The notes below the pieces were generated by a model, which was not told where the DNA came from, did not search any database, and saw only the letters and a list, made by a program, of their open reading frames with translations. Position numbers and translations under genes: made by a program. Positions 6,072-7,523 of a DNA stretch of 7,523 bases are shown here, piece by piece (positions within the stretch are counted from its first letter, which is position 1; every line of letters starts with the position of its first letter). The stretch is from NCBI GenBank assembly GCA_023412995.1, contig JAEZQS010000262.1, positions 1 through 7,523 on the forward strand, in the 5' to 3' direction. The stretch comes from Pseudomonadota bacterium (GTDB lineage Bacteria; Pseudomonadota; Gammaproteobacteria; Xanthomonadales; Rhodanobacteraceae).

Positions 6072-7231
6072 GCGGCGTTCCCGTCCGTGGTGGCGGCCGG
6101 CAGCGGCAGCCACACCGAGAACGTGCTGCCCTTTCCCGGTCCGTCGCTGCGCGCCTCCACCGTGCCGCCGTGCAGGGTCACCAGCGTGCGCACCAGCGCG
6201 AGGCCGATGCCGAGTCCGCCCTTCGCGGCAGGATTGGGTGCCTGCGTGAACATGTCGAAGATCTTTTCCAGCATGTCGCGGTCGATGCCGACCCCTTCGT
6301 CCTCCACCCGCACCAGCACGCGCGGGCCATGCGCACTCGCAGTAACCCGGATGCCGCCGGGTTCGGGCGTGTACCGGATCGCGTTCGCGACCAGGTTGAC
6401 GAACACCTGCTGGATCCGCAGCAGGTCGGCCTCGAAGCGGATCGGATCCCACGCTGGCAGCAGCAGCTCGATGGGCCGCTGGCTGCCGGTCCGTTCGCGC
6501 GCCACCGCGATGCTGGTTTCAAGCACCTCGTGCAGGAGCAGCGGCTCGGGCTGCAGCTGGACCTTGCCGGTGTCGTGCAGGCTGGCGTCTTCCAGGTCCT
6601 CGATCAGGCGCGTGGCGAAGCCGACGCTGCGGTCGATCACGCCCAGCGGGGGCTGCAGGCGCGTGTCGCCGGCAGAAAGCTCGCGCAGCACCGACTCGGC
6701 CATGCGGATGGAGGAAAGCGGATTGCGCAGCTCGTGCGAGATGGTCGCGATGGCGGCGGTCTTGCGCGCATCGCCCTCGCTTGCCGCGGCGGCGCTGTTG
6801 CGCAGGAAGGCCAGGCGCATCTTGATGTCGGTGAGGTTGCGGAAACTCTTGGCGAACCCGGTGAGGGTTCCCCGCTCGTCGCGCAGCGCGACCATTGCGC
6901 CGGACGCCCAGAAGCGCGCCCCGTCGCTGCGGCGCATCCAGCGGTTGTCCTCGGCGGAGCCGTGGCCGGTGGCGACGGTGAGTTCGTAGGCCGGGATGCC
7001 GGCGCGGATATCGTCGGCGGTGAAGAAGCGTTCGATCCCGCGCCCGACCAGTTCGGCGGCGGATTCCCCGAGGATCTTCGACGCCCCGGGGCTCGCCCAA
7101 TGGACGATTCCGGCGACGTCCAGCAGCAGCAGGGCGTGGTCGGGCGCCTGGCGCGCGAATGCCCACAGCTGGCGGTTACACCACTCGGGCGTTCCGGGCA
7201 CGTCCTGCGGTCCACTTGATCCACTCATCAT
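6068..7231 (-). CDS. Cytoplasmic PAS-domain sensor histidine kinase
   Basis: Encodes 387 residues without membrane segments or signal peptide. A PAS domain with its PAC tail spans about 21-139 (HALLLLDVAGIVHWASPGAS through GFAKSFRNLTDIKMR). HisKA follows with ISHELRNPLSS, the phosphoacceptor being H166. The ATPase domain shows an N-box (NLVANAIRYTP, N279 and N283), a G1 box (DEGVGI, from D311) and a G2 box (GGLGIGL, 338-344), ending in GSTFSVWLPL. It should autophosphorylate in response to an unknown cytosolic cue. No receiver domain or response regulator gene lies next to it; the downstream partner is the ZIP transporter, overlapping by GTGA. The start is the ATG-ATG pair at 7231/7228. The frame is open to 7513, but the longer start would run through the divergent reductase gene, and the extra N-terminus is Arg/Gly-rich without domain character. 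The PAS ligand cannot be deduced. Confidence 0.9.
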   Translation of the reverse strand: MMSGSSGPQDVPGTPEWCNRQLWAFARQAPDHALLLLDVAGIVHWASPGASKILGESAAELVGRGIERFFTADDIRAGIPAYELTVATGHGSAEDNRWMRRSDGARFWASGAMVALRDERGTLTGFAKSFRNLTDIKMRLAFLRNSAAAASEGDARKTAAIATISHELRNPLSSIRMAESVLRELSAGDTRLQPPLGVIDRSVGFATRLIEDLEDASLHDTGKVQLQPEPLLLHEVLETSIAVARERTGSQRPIELLLPAWDPIRFEADLLRIQQVFVNLVANAIRYTPEPGGIRVTASAHGPRVLVRVEDEGVGIDRDMLEKIFDMFTQAPNPAAKGGLGIGLALVRTLVTLHGGTVEARSDGPGKGSTFSVWLPLPAATTDGNAA

Positions 7232-7243
7232 CGACCCGTCGCA

Positions 7244-7288
7244 TCGGCCCGGCGGAAACCCCGGAAGGATCGCGCATCCGCCGGCCGA
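7244..7288. repeat. Inverted repeat upstream of the kinase gene, possible operator or leader hairpin
   Basis: The left arm TCGGCCCGGCGGA (7244-7256) and right arm TCCGCCGGCCGA (7277-7288) are reverse complements over 12 pairs with one extra C in the left arm; the spacer is 20 bases. It begins 12 bases upstream of the kinase ATG, in the region shared with the divergent reductase gene. It could form a hairpin in the kinase leader that covers the ribosome-binding region, or bind a dimeric regulator. The pairing is visible; a function is not shown. Confidence 0.4.
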
Positions 7289-7310
7289 ACGCGAGCGCCC
7301 GGTGCCGACG

Positions 7311-7330
7311 CGCGGGCTACGCAACCCGCG
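7311..7330. repeat. Short inverted repeat in the divergent intergenic region
   Basis: CGCGGG (7311-7316) and CCCGCG (7325-7330) flank the 8-base CTACGCAA, the least GC-rich part of the region. It lies about 43 bases upstream of the reductase ATG and could be an operator near a promoter. A six-base GC-only arm is easily found by chance here. Confidence 0.2.
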
Positions 7331-7357
7331 GCGCGGTGCGATCATGGCGCCCTCGAC

Positions 7358-7364
7358 AAGGGGG
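7358..7364 (+). promoter_or_regulatory. Shine-Dalgarno sequence of the reductase gene
   Basis: AAGGGGG lies 8 bases before the ATG at 7373. An in-frame GTG at 7364-7366 overlaps this sequence, so the ATG is the better start. Confidence 0.6.
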
Positions 7365-7372
7365 TGGCGGAC

Positions 7373-7523
7373 ATGGCGGCAAGAAGGGCCTTGGTGACCG
7401 GCGGCAGCGGCGACATCGGCGGCGCCATCGCGCGCGCGCTGGCGATGGAGGGCCTCGAGGTGCTGGTGCACGCGAACCGCGGCCTGGCGCGCGCGGAGGA
7501 GGTCGCGCAGCACATCATCGCCG
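7373..7523 (+). CDS. 3-oxoacyl-ACP reductase (FabG/ApeQ-like SDR), N-terminal part, cut by the window end
   Basis: The first 50 residues are visible and the frame is open to the window edge. ALVTGGSGDIGGAIARALA (6-24) is the Rossmann nucleotide-binding motif TGxxxGxG of short-chain dehydrogenases (T9, G10, G13, G16). VHANR (32-36) ends the second strand, where NADPH-preferring reductases usually carry a basic residue. In aryl-polyene clusters a ketoreductase of this type directly follows the ApeP-like dehydratase and reduces the 3-ketoacyl-ACP intermediate. Here it comes 4.5 kb after the hotdog gene and is transcribed away from the kinase, so it needs a promoter in the preceding 141 bases. 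The SDR family call is firm; the FabG/pigment role rests on the start sequence and context, since the catalytic Ser-Tyr-Lys lie beyond the window. Confidence 0.8.
   Translation, partial: MAARRALVTGGSGDIGGAIARALAMEGLEVLVHANRGLARAEEVAQHIIA

Noticed and set aside
5199..6989. 596-residue plus-strand open frame opposite ZIP and kinase
   Set aside because: It is the antisense shadow of two genes with full catalytic motifs. Its start lies inside the inverted repeat and no family is recognisable.
5861..7219. 452-residue plus-strand open frame opposite ZIP and kinase
   Set aside because: It is another antisense shadow, rich in Arg, Ala, Gln and His, with no domain and no ribosome-binding site noticed.
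7232..7513. N-terminal extension of the histidine kinase by 94 residues
   Set aside because: It would overlap the divergent reductase, which has a clear ribosome-binding site and Rossmann motif. The extension has no domain character.

Overview
The window is very GC-rich with gamma-proteobacterial gene families. It most resembles a yellow-pigmented member of the Xanthomonadaceae (Lysobacter/Luteimonas/Xanthomonas group). Three things suggest this: an aryl-polyene (xanthomonadin-type) pigment gene pair at the left, a pigment-type ketoreductase at the right edge, and a GGGATT/GGGGATTC intergenic repeat of a kind I recall from xanthomonad genomes. The assignment is inference from content, not from a marker gene.

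Layout from left to right. Positions 1-75 (+) hold the last codons of an upstream gene. Positions 80-2440 (+) encode a 12-TM MMPL/RND-like exporter. Positions 2437-2883 (+), overlapping it by the 4 bases GTGA, encode a small hotdog-fold dehydratase-like protein. These look like the end of one pigment operon. Positions 3056-5173 (+) encode a lipoprotein-type M13 (neprilysin/PepO) zinc metallopeptidase with its own ribosome-binding site. A large inverted repeat (5181-5281) lies between convergent genes. On the minus strand, 7231-6068 encodes a soluble PAS-HisKA-HATPase histidine kinase. It overlaps, again by GTGA, a GufA/BbZIP-type ZIP metal transporter at 6071-5286. A 141-base divergent intergenic region leads to a FabG-like 3-oxoacyl-ACP reductase (7373 onward, +) cut by the window end.

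How the genes fit together: the exporter, the hotdog protein and the reductase belong to one pathway, in which an aryl-primed polyene chain is extended, reduced, dehydrated and moved to the outer membrane. The metallopeptidase, transporter and kinase sit between these pigment genes and have no obvious role in pigment synthesis. The kinase and transporter are probably co-transcribed and translationally coupled; the peptidase is a separate convergent unit. No gene-free stretch exceeds 300 bases: the gaps are 172 (2884-3055), 112 (5174-5285) and 141 (7232-7372) bases. I see no tRNA, rRNA, CRISPR array, insertion sequence or integrase. Most of the window is ordinary. The points most worth a second look are the interrupted pigment locus, the G-tract hairpin at 5173-5281, the kinase-ZIP pairing, and the inverted repeat in front of the kinase gene.
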